From Lathyrus oleraceus (lineage: Eukaryota; Streptophyta; Magnoliopsida; Fabales; Fabaceae), in the NCBI RefSeq assembly GCF_024323335.1, contig NC_066583.1, forward strand, positions 13,606,665-13,670,664: DNA of 64,000 nt, read 5' to 3'. Every line of letters begins with the position of its first letter. The first letter of the stretch is position 1. A model generated the notes under the pieces. It had not been told where the DNA came from, made no database searches, and saw nothing but the letters and a program-made list of their open reading frames with translations. This document shows, piece by piece, positions 46,081-57,017 of this stretch. Made by a program: the position numbers and the translations under genes.

Positions 46081-46405
46081 TATGCAGGGATTTCTAAACC
46101 CATTGAACATAATGATCCAACGCCATCTCCCAATCTTGAATTCTTTGTATTCGAAGCAGAAGAAGATGATGTTGAAGGGGATTCCTGATGAGATTACCCG
46201 CCTTCTTGAGCACCAAAGAAGCTCATTCAGCTGTATCATGAGAATCAGCAAAGCAGTCAAACTGGGGCATTGCAAATGCAATCAATTAAAAAAAAAAAAA
46301 AGAGAGAGAGAGGGTGAAAAAGAATGAAAAAATCAAAAATCAGGAAAAAAATTTCAAGAATTTTTCCAAAAGAAAAAAAGAAAAATCATACCCTCAAGTC
46401 CCAAG
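46081..46405 (+). pseudogene. Start of pol and deletion scar
   Basis: After the acceptor-like ATGCAG, a pol N-terminal stretch is readable (ISKPIEHNDPTPSPNLEFF, then an acidic run). A GGGG run at 46179-46182 shifts the frame into IPDEITRLLEH. Recognisable pol stops near 46285 and is followed by an A-rich/AG-repeat patch (46287-46390) and then integrase C-terminal sequence. RT, both RNase H domains and the integrase catalytic core are missing. The patch is the deletion junction or filler DNA. Confidence 0.75.
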
Positions 46406-46744
46406 TTGACTGATGCTGAATGGATTCAGAGTCGTTATGACCAACTGAATTTGATTGAAGAGAAGCGATTGACTGCCAGGTGCCATGGTCAGTTATATCA
46501 GCAGAGAATGAAGAAAGCATTCGATAGGAAGGTCAAGCCTCGTGTGTTCCGAGGAGGTGACCTCGTGCTCAAGAAAGTTTTGTCTTTCGCGCCCGATTCC
46601 AGGGGCAAGTGGACTCCAAACTACGAGGGTCCATATGTTGTTAAGAGAGCCTTTTCAGGCGGAGCTTTGATGCTTACAACAATGGATGGGGAGGATTTCA
46701 CTCGTCCTGTGAATTCAGATGCAGTCAAGAGATACTTTGCCTAA
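46406..46744 (+). pseudogene. Ogre integrase C-terminal fragment
   Basis: 112 aa. LNLIEEKRLTARCHGQLYQQ and KAFDRKVKPRVFRGGDLVL lead to the GPY/F-type module SRGKWTPNYEGPYVVKRAF, then VNSDAVKRYFA and a stop. It lacks the zinc finger and DDE core, so it is not an enzyme. The reading frame is open from the deletion scar to the natural end. Confidence 0.88.
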
Positions 46745-46780
46745 AAAAAAGTATATGCAAATGAAAAAACAGAATAGCTC

Positions 46781-47004
46781 GCTAAGTTGAAAACCCGAAA
46801 GGGCGGCTTAGGCAAAAATGAGCGTCTCGGTGGAAAACCCGCAAGGGTAATCCAGGCAAAAATTAGAGACTTGAAAAAAAGAGAATATTTGCATCCCGCT
46901 AGATTGAGTACCTCACCCTTGGGCAATCTAGGCAAAAATTAGGGATTTGACAAGTAACTGCATCCTGACAAGACTTTCTGGTTCATCAGTCGTCATTTTG
47001 TCAG
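46781..47004 (+). repeat. Series of hairpins just after the pol stop in element D
   Basis: Three successive units share the tail GGCAAAAAT and differ in their stems. Unit 1: CTAAG (46782-46786) with CTTAG (46807-46811) around CCC-GAAA-GGG. Unit 2: TGGA (46831-46834) with TCCA (46851-46854) around CCC-GCAA-GGG. Unit 3: CTAGATTG (46899-46906) with CAATCTAG (46924-46931) around an ACCCTTGGG core. A fourth, CTGACAA/TTGTCAG, spans 46965-47004. GAAA and GCAA are both GNRA-type loops. Confidence 0.75.
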
Positions 47005-47399
47005 AAGATTCTCGATTCGTCGTCAACTGAAGCTTCGGATACATCGAGATTCAAATTGGTAGAGAAAGGATCATTATGTTCAATGTAGCCCTCTTCCAAT
47101 ATATATCACTGATTTCAAATTTGTACAGATCTATGGAGTCTTGCCATTTGCAGGCTACCATTCCATCAAATCAATTTGAGCTTTTTATCCAATTATTTGC
47201 ACTCTTATTTGTTTCAATTCAACAAATGTTTTGCATGTTTTAAATTGATAAAATATCATTGTTTTAAACGAATCAAATTTTTCAAAATTGTTGTTTTAAA
47301 CAAAGTGAACATTCACAAGATTGAAAGGATACTCAAGAATATCTCAGTGCTCTCCCGAGGGTGGCATGATTTCCAACAGGTAAGACATTTGTTCATATT

Positions 47400-49400
47400 C
47401 CTGGTTTGGTTGTATCTTCTTTCTTCAGATCCTTGTTGAGGTTGTTCCTCAGACAGATTTGTTGTTGGGGTTGTTCCCCAGTATAGTCGTAAGCAGAGTG
47501 TTGTGGAAGACTTCGTTTTTTCTCCAGCAGCAATCTTCCCTAGCATGGGTGCTTTTTCTTGTAGAAGTTTCGGCGGTTAATGGTTTGTCATCTTGGTGCC
47601 CTGTCACTTTCTCCAGCGGAACGACATTCCCAGATCTTATTTGTCTCCTCAACACAGTCACGAGTAGAGTTGTTGTTGATATCCCCATCGGATTCGCGAG
47701 CAGAGTTGTTGTCACTCTTCCCAGTGCAGTTGCCAGTGGAGTTGCCCGTTTCCTCAGCACGATCGCTTTCCTTTTTGAAGGTTTGGTAAGTCAGCGGTTT
47801 GATACCCGGTACTTTACCTTTTCCCTGGCGAAGTCGTCTGCGGAATTGTTGATATCTCTCCATCAGAGTTTGTTCTCCTCAACAGAGCAGGATTTATTTT
47901 CCTATTCAGTGGTTGATTTGGGTTGACATCCCAGTATTTCAACCATCTTTTCCTCAGCATAGTCTGCAGAGTGTTTATTGTGGCAGTTTTGCCTGTTGAA
48001 TACTCTTTCAATCCCCAACATGGTCGGATGATGGCTCTAGCATCCCGAGAACGGATTAATTTCCTGACTGTTTGTGATCCCCAGTAGAGTGGCTTATATT
48101 GCAGAATCTACTCGTCGTGATCAGTTTGCTATGTGTATTCTCCCCAATTGGAGTGGTTCGTTGCAGAATCTACTTGTTTGATCTGTCTTCCCTCAGTGGT
48201 TTGTTCCCCAAGAGGGTAGCCGACAGTTTTCCCCAGTAGAGTTGCTTATGCAGTTAGATTCTATTTGGATGATATCATTCTCCCTCAGTGGGTTGTTCCC
48301 CAGCGGAGTTGTGTGGAGTTGCTTCTACAGCAGTTTGTGTTTGTGCAACGCACTCTTTTGTTTCTCAGTTAACACTGGGATCCCCTGCAGATACTTTGGG
48401 ACTTCTCTTGTTCCCCTACAGATTTGTCTTGGTGGCTCTTCTGCCCGTTGTGACTTTCTGTACCCTGATTGGGTTGTTTCCTGATATCTCTGATTCTCTG
48501 CTTCTTCAGCAGTACTCGCAGATCTTTGCTTTGCAGCATGTAGATCTCCGCAGATTGGCTCTCCAGTTGGTTTTTCCCCTGGAAGTATAATACCGGGCGT
48601 TTAGTTCCTGGACCTGTTGTGTTAGAATTGTCTGTTTTGTCAGCATTCATCAAACATAAATCACGCATATTCATGCATATTCATAAACATTCAGATATTC
48701 ATGTTGCATTTCTTGCCATATATCCTTTGTTTGTTGTTCCCTGCTTTTGGGTGATACAGATCTCTTTACAGATCCTCCCCAAGCAGATGTCGGGTGTTTA
48801 AAATCTCTCCATATAGAGTCAACCCCATAAGCAGAAACGTTGCCTTTCCTTCTGCAGTTCCCCACTGAGATATATCCTCGTGGATGACGGTTTCTTCCGT
48901 TTCCTCCCAACACATATATTGGGATGGATTTTCCTATTTGAGTTACATCCTCATTAGGACATGTCTTGATTCAGTCTGTCTTTTCGGATTATTCCCGAAT
49001 TGGCTATTTGTCAAATGTCTTGTGCTTCCCAGTGGGTTGCTCCCTAGCGGAATTCTTTGGGCCTCTACCCTCATACCGGTAGTTATAAGTCCTATTTTTC
49101 CTGGCTTTCTTGACAGAATTTGTGGTTATACACCTTTTATTCCCCAGCCAGAGTTGTTGGTTTTCTACCTACTACCCGGTAGTTGTAAATCCTATTTTCC
49201 TGCTCTCCAGCAGTTTGTGGTTTGTTATAAACCCTATTTTGGTTTCCCGTGCGGATTTGTGATTTGTTCTATCCCCACGCAGAGTTGTTGGTCTTCTACC
49301 CCGTATTCGGTAGATGTAAACCCTAAATTTGTGGCTCTCTCCATCTAGTTCTTGATGCTGAGTTTCCTTTGCTCGGATGAGTTGCTCAGATCAGCACTTA
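47400..49400 (+). repeat. Variable minisatellite-like part of the Ogre 3' region
   Basis: A CCCCAGNRGAGTTG-type word recurs dozens of times at irregular spacing, with TTGTT and CCTCAG neighbours. It blends into hairpin words such as CTACC-N8-GGTAG (near 49065, 49165 and 49295). There is no coding sequence; long ORFs here come from absence of stops in the repeat. Tandem repeats in the 3' untranslated region are known for Ogre and other Tat elements. Confidence 0.75.
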
Positions 49401-49679
49401 TATCCCTAGCAAGTCTGTTGTGGATAATTGCCGTATGCTAGCAATTTTATCCCCAGCGGGTCCTTTCACCTTTTGTCAGTGATTGTGTTCCCCAGATCAT
49501 TGATTCTCACCAGTGAATCCTCAGCGAGTCTTCTGTCATTTACCCTTTTGTTGGTAATGTTTGTTGTTCCTTTTGATTGGTCATCCTTATATACCTAGTT
49601 TGGTATCCCGATGCCTTTCTTTTCGGTTGATTTATCCTTTATTAACCCAGTAACCGGTTGTGGATAATCTTCCATGCGA

Positions 49680-51480
49680 GTATATTATTCACGGTCTGCC
49701 GGTAATGAATAATATATCTCATGCACTCTTCAGTCGAAGCCTTTGTGTTTTCTTTGTTGAGTAAGATTCGTTATTTCCCTTTGTGGAATCGAATATTTCT
49801 TTGTTGTCGGATAATTGTCGGATGCTTGCAATTTATCCCTTTGAGTTGTCTTTCGTTTACCCGAATGCTTGGTATCGATTGTCTCTCTCTGTTTTGGATA
49901 GTCACCTATTATATACTTCGGTATCTCTGGTGTCTTTTCCTTTCGAGGATATTATTCACGGTCTGCCGGTAATGAATAATATATCTCATGCGCTCTTTAG
50001 TTGGAATCCTTTGTTGATTTTTCCCAGCTGAGCAAGATTCGCATTCTTTGTAGAATCGAATAGCCATCCTTTAACCAGTTTGTGTTCTGGATGATGAGTG
50101 TGTTTGGCATATATACCAACTCACGTTTTCGGTAGATCACCTATTATATACCCAGTAACCGGTATCTCTGGTGTTCATTACCATGCGAGTTTATTATCTA
50201 CGTTCTGACGGTAATAGATAATATATCTCATGCGAGTTTCTTATCCACGGTCTGCCGGTAATGGATATTATATCTCGTTCGCTCTTTGGGTTTGTGTCCC
50301 CATTCGAGTAAGATTCGTTTTCCCGTTGTGGAATCGAATGTCCATCCTATAAACAAGTCTGTTGTTCTAGCTTTCTTCAGGGTGATGAGTGTCTTGGAAC
50401 ACAAACCAATTCACGATTTCGGATTTTATCCTATAAACAACCTACAACCCGGTTCAGGATAATCTTCCTTTGTGAGGTTATTATCTACGTTCTGACGGTA
50501 ATGGATATTATGTCTCTTTCGCTCTTGGGTCAATCTTTTGATTGTTTTCTCCGCAGAGTAAGATTCGTATTCCTTGTGGAATCGAATATCCATCCTATAA
50601 ACAAGTCTGCTGTTCTAGCTTTCTTCAGGGTGATGAGTGTTTTGGAACACAAACCAATTCACGATTTCGGATTTTATCCTATAAACAACCTACAACCCGG
50701 TTCAGGATAATTTTCCTTTGTGAGTATTCTATCCACGTTCTGACGGTAATGGATATTATATCTCGTTCGCTCTTGGGTCAATCTTTTGATTGTTTTCTCC
50801 GCAGAGTAAGATTCGTATTCCTTGTGGAATCGAATATCCATCCTATAAACAAGTCTGCTGTTCTAGCTTTCTTCAGGGTGATGAGTGTTTTGGAACACAA
50901 ACCAATTCACGATTTCGGATTTTATCCTATAAACAACCTACAACCCGGTTCAGGATAATTTTCCTTTGTGAGTATTCTATCCACGTTCTGACGGTAATGG
51001 ATATTATATCTCGTTCACTCTTGGGTCAATCTTTTGATTGTTTTCTCCGCAGAGTAAGATTCGTATTCCTTGCGGAATCGAATGTCCATCCTATAAACAA
51101 GTCTGCTATTCTAGCTTTCTTCAGGGTGATGAGTGTTTTGGAACACAAACCAATTCACGATTTCGGATTTTATCCTATAAACAACCTACAACCCGGTTCA
51201 GGATAACTTTCCATGCGAGTACATTATCTACGTTTTGACGGCTATAGATAATATATCTCATGCACTCTCTTGTCGAACACTTTGTTTGTTTCCCCAACTG
51301 AGTAAGATTTGCATTCTTTACAGAATCAAATATCCATCCTATAAACAAGTTTGCTTTCGCTCTCTTCAGGATGATGAGTGTTTTGGAACACACACCAATT
51401 CACGTCTTTGGTCGGTCACCTGTTACATACCTACAACCCGGTATCCTTGGTGTTCCTTCCTGAGTTTGTTACCCTTATAC
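49680..51480 (+). repeat. Tandem repeat of about 248 bp in the Ogre 3' region
   Basis: Three almost identical 248-bp units lie at about 50481-51224, each containing TTCTCCGCAGAGTAAGATTCG, ATCCATCCTATAAACAAG and CAACCTACAACCCGGTTCAGG. More divergent copies flank them from about 49680 and to 51480, with periods near 250 bp. Divergence increases outwards, as expected of unequal exchange in the middle. Such 3' repeats of Tat elements are known sources of satellite DNA. Confidence 0.9.
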
Positions 51481-51927
51481 CGGTAACATCTCATTTGTTT
51501 GGTGCTTCCTCAGTGAAGTTTTCCTTTTGCTTCTCCCCCAGGAGTCAGCTTGTGTCTCTCCAATGGATTTATTTTCCTTTGGAATTTTCTTTTCCCCGGT
51601 GTGAGTCCTTCACTCCCCAGTGAGGTCTCCAGTCTGATTTTTGTTTCTCTAATCAGAGTCGTGTCTTGTTCACGCTGTGTCAGTTTTGTCTATCCCCAAC
51701 TAGAGTCTTGTTAGAGTCTCTGTTCCTGGTGAGTGTATTACTCCGATGGATCGTCTTTTCTTCTGTGTGAATCATATTCCCCGCAGAATTTGTGTCTTTT
51801 GCATGCATACATTTGCATCATGAGGTCTCTTAGGGACCAAAATTTGTCTCATTACTGTTATTTAAGCCCATTCTACCGCGTCGAGATGAAGATTTCTAAA
51901 CTTCACTTCTCCGGCTAGAATGACCTT

Positions 51928-51940
51928 AAATAGGGGCATC
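51928..51940 (+). other. Element D polypurine tract
   Basis: AAATAGGGGCATC directly precedes the 3' LTR. It is the usual plus-strand primer position. Confidence 0.7.
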
Positions 51941-54900
51941 TGTAAGACCTCAATTTTGGCCCTAAGATCCCTCATGGCCCATATCATATCATATCATGGC
52001 CTCAAGGATCATTGCATGCCCTAGCTTCCCTCCTAGTGGGTAGGTTGCTTTGTGAGTGTGGTTCTTGATCACCAAGCATGTCTTGCATTTGTATATCATT
52101 GCTTTTCATATGTTTACTAACCAAAAAGTACAAAAATATTGTCATCTAACCATGTTACTTGCAGCTGAAGCAATCATCAGCCAATTAGGTCAAAATCAGT
52201 CAAAGTCAGTCATTGCAGTGGATGGTGGCCATTCTTGCAGAATTTGGGCACCATGATCAATAATCAAGAGTTCATATAACTTGGGACATCATTTGGAATC
52301 AAGATCTCAAGGAATTAGGGTTTGGAATTCATCAGAAGGTGCTTCAGTCAAGCAAAACCCTAGAAAAGTCAAACTTGGTCAACTGTGGATTTAATCAGTG
52401 ATTTGATGATGGGATTTGGTATGAGAGGTCTCATTCATGCCTATACAAGCTTCATATATCATGTCAAGCATCCACAGTGAAGAAAATAAAGTCAAACAGA
52501 AAATTTCCCAAAATAGAAACTTGACCTGTAATTCAAATTTGCCAAAAATGGAAACTTCTTGATCCTAATCTTACATCATGATACAAGCTTCAAATGAATT
52601 TTTGCCCAACATGAAAGTTGAAGATCTTGTTCTCCCATTTCCAAAAACTCCAAGAACACTCAATTCCCATGTATGGTTTGCAAGATATGATCAAATCATT
52701 TTCAAAAATTTGTGAACTTCAAAAGGCCATATCTCTCAAACCATTTGGCCAAATTTGGTGAGGTTTTTTCCAACAAGTCATATTTAACCTCCTCTTTCCA
52801 AAAATGTCATCCTCATTCACCAAAACTTCACCATTCAAAATGGCCTTTTTGGACTTGCATTATTTAATTTCAAGTGAAGTTAAAATTTGACTTTTCCAAA
52901 TATTGATTTTTAAGCATTTTGGCCAATTGGAAACATTTTGAAATGTTATTTGAAGCATGCTTGAGGCCCAAACTCGGGCAGAACACACACCCTCCTTGCC
53001 ACTTGGTGAAATTTAGCAAAATGGCAAAATTGGTTCATTTAAGCTAATGTTGATTAACACTTGATTATGCAACCTTAAACAGAAGTATATAACCTCATTT
53101 TCTGCCATTTTCCAACCCTAGAAGCAGCAGCCTCATTACACACAGAAAACTCTCTTCTCTCAAAAACCTCATTTTCACATCTTTGAATTTTTGGCCAAAA
53201 CTTCCAAAGAGCTCGAGCAATACTTTGTTGTTCCATCACCCATCAACTATTTGGAAGCTATTTTGGGCCTTGTTCCTCAACTGTAAGCAGAGAAAAAACC
53301 ACTGTTCTATTGCAAGTTCTCTCATGGCAGATTCTGGTTCAAGCTATCTCGTGCATTCCTGAGCTGAAATAACTTCATCATCCATCATTTGAAGCTTGGA
53401 GCAACGACTGTTTTGGGCATTTGGGACCAAACCATCACTGCTCCACTCTTTTCTTCAAAATCAAGTACCATTAGTTGCTTAGTTCTTTGAACTTGCTTTG
53501 CTTTGCTTTATAGCAATTTGCATTGAGGTATAATCCCTTTTCTTCATGTAGTCTGGAAGACCTGGCCTGTTACTTGGCCAGGCAACTGTCTGAAGTCCTC
53601 CTTAAGAGGCAATGCTTGTGTGTGTTTATATTTGTCCCAAGCAGGAAAAGTCCTTCAAATAAGGCAATTGGTAGATCAAAGAGATATGTAGCCTATCTCC
53701 TACTATTCTGTGAGTCTTCTCCTTGCTCCCATTACATGGTTGTAGCATTGAGATCCAAACCCAAGATCCATCGAGTCAATAATTTGTGGAGAGAGTTCCT
53801 ACTTTCTGAACTCCCACACCTTCTGATATTCAATGCTCTCCCTGACCAGGGATAAGAGCAATGAGGCACACCCCTCATCTCCTTTCATCTGCTTCACCTT
53901 AGCCCCTCAATGGCAAGGTTAAGAGCACCTGTGACCCTATTCCAGTTGGCTTCAATGCCTAACCCTTTTGTCTGAGCCTCCTTGTGTGGTTATAGTGTGT
54001 GCTGAATGCTTTCATTGATTGATTGTTGTTTCATATGCACATGTTTGTATGCTCTATGCAGTCATCATCATTAATTGCTCATCAATGCATAATCATCTCA
54101 TTTGTCTTCGTGACATTATCATTGTTGTTTACCCATTGAGGACAATTGTAAGACCATCCATTGGCCATTGCTCCTATGATATGGAAGTGAGTATAAGACC
54201 ATCACATTGGCCACTCATCTTATCTTTGCTTGATGCATTTGTTTGATTGTATGTGAGGATGCAATTATAAGTCCCTGTAAGTTGGCATTTGTTTTCCTAT
54301 GATCATATGTTCCTTTGTTTGTTTGTATGTGAGGATGCAATTATAAGTCCCTGTAAGTTGGCATTTGTATTCCTAGGACCATACTGTGGAGGTTAGAGTA
54401 AGCCCAGATAGATTGGCATCTGACGTCCATGTTTTGCTTTTCTTTGTTTATGTGAGGATGCAATTATAAGTCCCTGTAAGTTGGCATTTGTATTCCTAGG
54501 ACCATACTGTGGAGGTTAGGGTAAGCCCAGACAGATTGGCATCTGACATCCATGTTTTGTTTTTTCTTTGTTTATGTGAGGATGCAATTGTAAGTCCCTG
54601 CAAGTTGGCATTTGTATTCCTAGGATCATATGTTGGATATTGGTATAAGTCCAGACAGATTGGCATCCGGTATCCAAGTTTCTTTTTGTTAGGAGATTAG
54701 TGTAAGTCCATTGAGTGGCCTCTGATATCCATTTCTGTTTTAGGAGATTGGTATAAGCCCAGTGATTGGCATCCGATATCCGCTTTTGTTTGTGAGATTG
54801 GAGTAAGACCATTGAGTGGCATCCGGTATCATTTGCTTGCTTACATTATTATTCATTGCCCATTCCAAAGGACACACTTGAATCATCTCCTATATGATTT

Positions 54901-55827
54901 CAAGAGGTGAACTTTCTAAGAAGTTTTACAATCCATCTTCATCCATTCATCCCCATTATGTCCTAAACCTTTTCACACTTTGATTTCAAATTTGACATAG
55001 ATATTGTGCAAACATCTTCATGTTTTCAAATTAAAAACCTGGACCCAAGTCCTTGACTTTTTTCAAACTCCATTTCATAATACTTCTTTTGAATCAATCA
55101 TAACCATACTTTGACCCTACTTTCATAATCACAATCAATTAACTTCACCCATTCACTTGTTTTGGCTTTGTCCATTGTTAAATCTTTTCATGCATTAGCC
55201 ATAGGTTTCAATTATCATTGTGGTTGATGTAAACCTCACCTTATCCTTAGTGAGTCGACTATAAGACTTCCGTACTGAAAACAGGGCTAACCCCTCTAGT
55301 ACGTCGAAGCTATCCTCGCATGGTGGATGTTGGTCTTGGTCGAGTTTTCTCCCATTGATAATGAAGAGCCTCAGTGCTATTGTTTAAAATTGAATCCACC
55401 AACTTTTGGAAATCTTTTAGCCGAACTACGGCGTTTTGATCCTTACCTTTGATGGAAGGTACGTAGGCAACGGGTTCATCCGTTCAAACCCAATAAAAAT
55501 TGTATATTCTTTTCTCATCATCCCAATCATGTTTGCACAATGTTTATGTCAAAACAAATAACAATTTTATACAACAAGTGTGAAAAGGGCTCCCTAGGAG
55601 TACCTAGGACGTAGTGGGTGCCTAACACCTTCCCATTGCGTAATTTACCCCTTACCCAGACTCTCTGATCTTTTTATTAGTTTTCTACGTGTAAAACTTC
55701 TTAGGCTTTTGTTCGCTTTTTAGCCAGTCCTTTGGATAAATAAAAGTGCGGTGGCGACTCGAAATTCATTGTATGCTTTGCTTATGATTTAATCGATAGA
55801 TCATATAGCGACGAATACACCGCTACA
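51941..55827 (+). repeat. Element D 3' LTR
   Basis: 3887 bp, the same length as the 5' LTR. Differences seen include GACCTCAA against GACCCCAA at the start, AAACTCC against AAAGTCC, and AGATCATA against AGATTATA near the end. It is followed by the target duplication GTGAC. Confidence 0.97.
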
Positions 55828-55832
55828 GTGAC

Positions 55833-57003
55833 GTATCCTTCCTGACCTACGCTGGTCTTGTTCTACTTGAGCAGGTTGCTCTTACACAACTACTTGTGTT
55901 TCCTGCTCCAATTCCTCCATAAGGTGCGATGGGATAATTGTAATATCCAACTGCTAAAACAATGGGTCAAACTTAACTAAACAAATTATGATGATATTAT
56001 ATATGTTTGCTTTCCAAGTTTTAGCACTCATCAAGACTAGTATCGGATAATGTAGGTTTCGCCAAAGCGAGGTGCATGTTCTATATTAGTAAGGTGCGAT
56101 GGGATAATTGTAATATCCAACTGCTAAGACAATGGGTCAAACTTAATTATAATAATATCATATATGTTTTAGAAGCAAGAGTTGGGAATAATCCATATGA
56201 TGGATTGGAATAAGGAGTTATTCACCCAACTGAAATTTTCGAGAGTTGTATGAGATACAACTGGAAGGAGTTCCTACCTAAATAACCCCAACTGACATTG
56301 TTTTGCATGAACACAACCCTTGCGTAGTCACAAAACAGGAACCCCAAAATTTTGACTCTGGGAGTGTGACGACCGTCACAGGCAATGTGAGTGTGACGAC
56401 CGTCATGGGCGTGTTACGACCGTCACGCATCCAGTTTGTTACGCCTGTTACGCTCGTCACACGAGCTTCACGCGGCCAAACTAATAGGACTTTGAAACAG
56501 TCTACGGACCTCTTCCAAAAAGCCCTAAATTCACAACTCCTTGACGGCACAACCCTTACGCCGTCACCAACCCTAATGCGCCAATTTCAGACCGTCAAAC
56601 ACACCTCGATTGTTATTTCAGTATGATTGATCAACAGGTCATTGCTTCACCATACTAATGTCGGATTCCGAAGCAAATGACCATTGATCGCTCAAAGGAA
56701 AACAATCATTTAGTGTTCGAATGAACGAAACAGAAACAGTATATCACATATACCGTATTTTGCATTAGGATTACTTATATCATATATAAGTTGATCAGTC
56801 TCAATTGCGTAACCTATGGACGATCGATGTATCGCTGCTTCACCATACTAATGTCGGATTCTGAAGCATAGTCAACATCAATCATCCAACTCGTACACTC
56901 ATGATGCCAAATTTAATTACCCGTTTAATTAATTGATTCATTCTGTCTTTTAATCATATTAATACAGAAATTAAACACCTATCCGATTCATGGTTTCGTA
57001 AGT
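55833..57003 (-). other. Copia E leader and pol edge
   Basis: The first 80 bp (minus) are pol sequence that joins the remnant at 35874 across element D. From about 55912 it is non-coding leader. A block GGTGCGATGGGATAATTGTA is duplicated at about 55922 and 56093, and a block CTTCACCATACTAATGTCGG is duplicated at about 56646 and 56830. The palindromes at 56366-56470 lie here. No gag is recognisable. Confidence 0.55.
56366..56470. repeat. GTGACG/CGTCAC palindrome array in copia E leader
   Basis: GTGACGACCGTCAC at 56366-56379, TGACGACCGTCA at 56394-56405 and TTACGACCGTCA at 56414-56425, then looser TTACGC..GTTACG words. Start-to-start spacing is about 27 and 20 bp. These are GC-rich words in an AT-rich leader. 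Confidence 0.85.
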
Positions 57004-57016
57004 GGGTCTGATACCA
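57004..57016 (-). other. Primer binding site, initiator tRNA-Met type (copia E)
   Basis: Minus strand TGGTATCAGACCC one base inside the 5' LTR. It is complementary to the 3' end of initiator tRNA-Met over most positions. Confidence 0.88.
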
Positions 57017-57017
57017 C

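Larger units (their letters stand above)
35875..55827 (+). mobile_element. Element D: young, non-autonomous Ogre derivative
   Basis: 19,953 bp. LTRs of exactly equal length (3887 bp) differ at about eight positions by eye. The target duplication is GTGAC (35870-35874 and 55828-55832). A tRNA-Arg-type primer site, ORF1, a complete gag-protease ORF, a scar where RT, RNase H and the integrase core are missing, an integrase C-terminus and a 5-kb repeat-rich 3' region follow in Ogre order. It inserted into copia E. Intact Ogre elements are usually over 20 kb with full pol, so this is a deletion derivative. Very high LTR identity indicates recent insertion. Confidence 0.93.

Noticed and set aside
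47449..49348. Numerous ORFs of 60-155 codons on both strands in the Ogre 3' region
   Set aside because: They overlap each other in several frames within a minisatellite and have no conserved domain.
50542..51206. Two overlapping ORFs of 138 codons each with near-identical protein sequence
   Set aside because: They arise because the 248-bp repeat unit lacks a stop in one frame for part of its length; 248 is not a multiple of 3, so no continuous repeat protein is possible.
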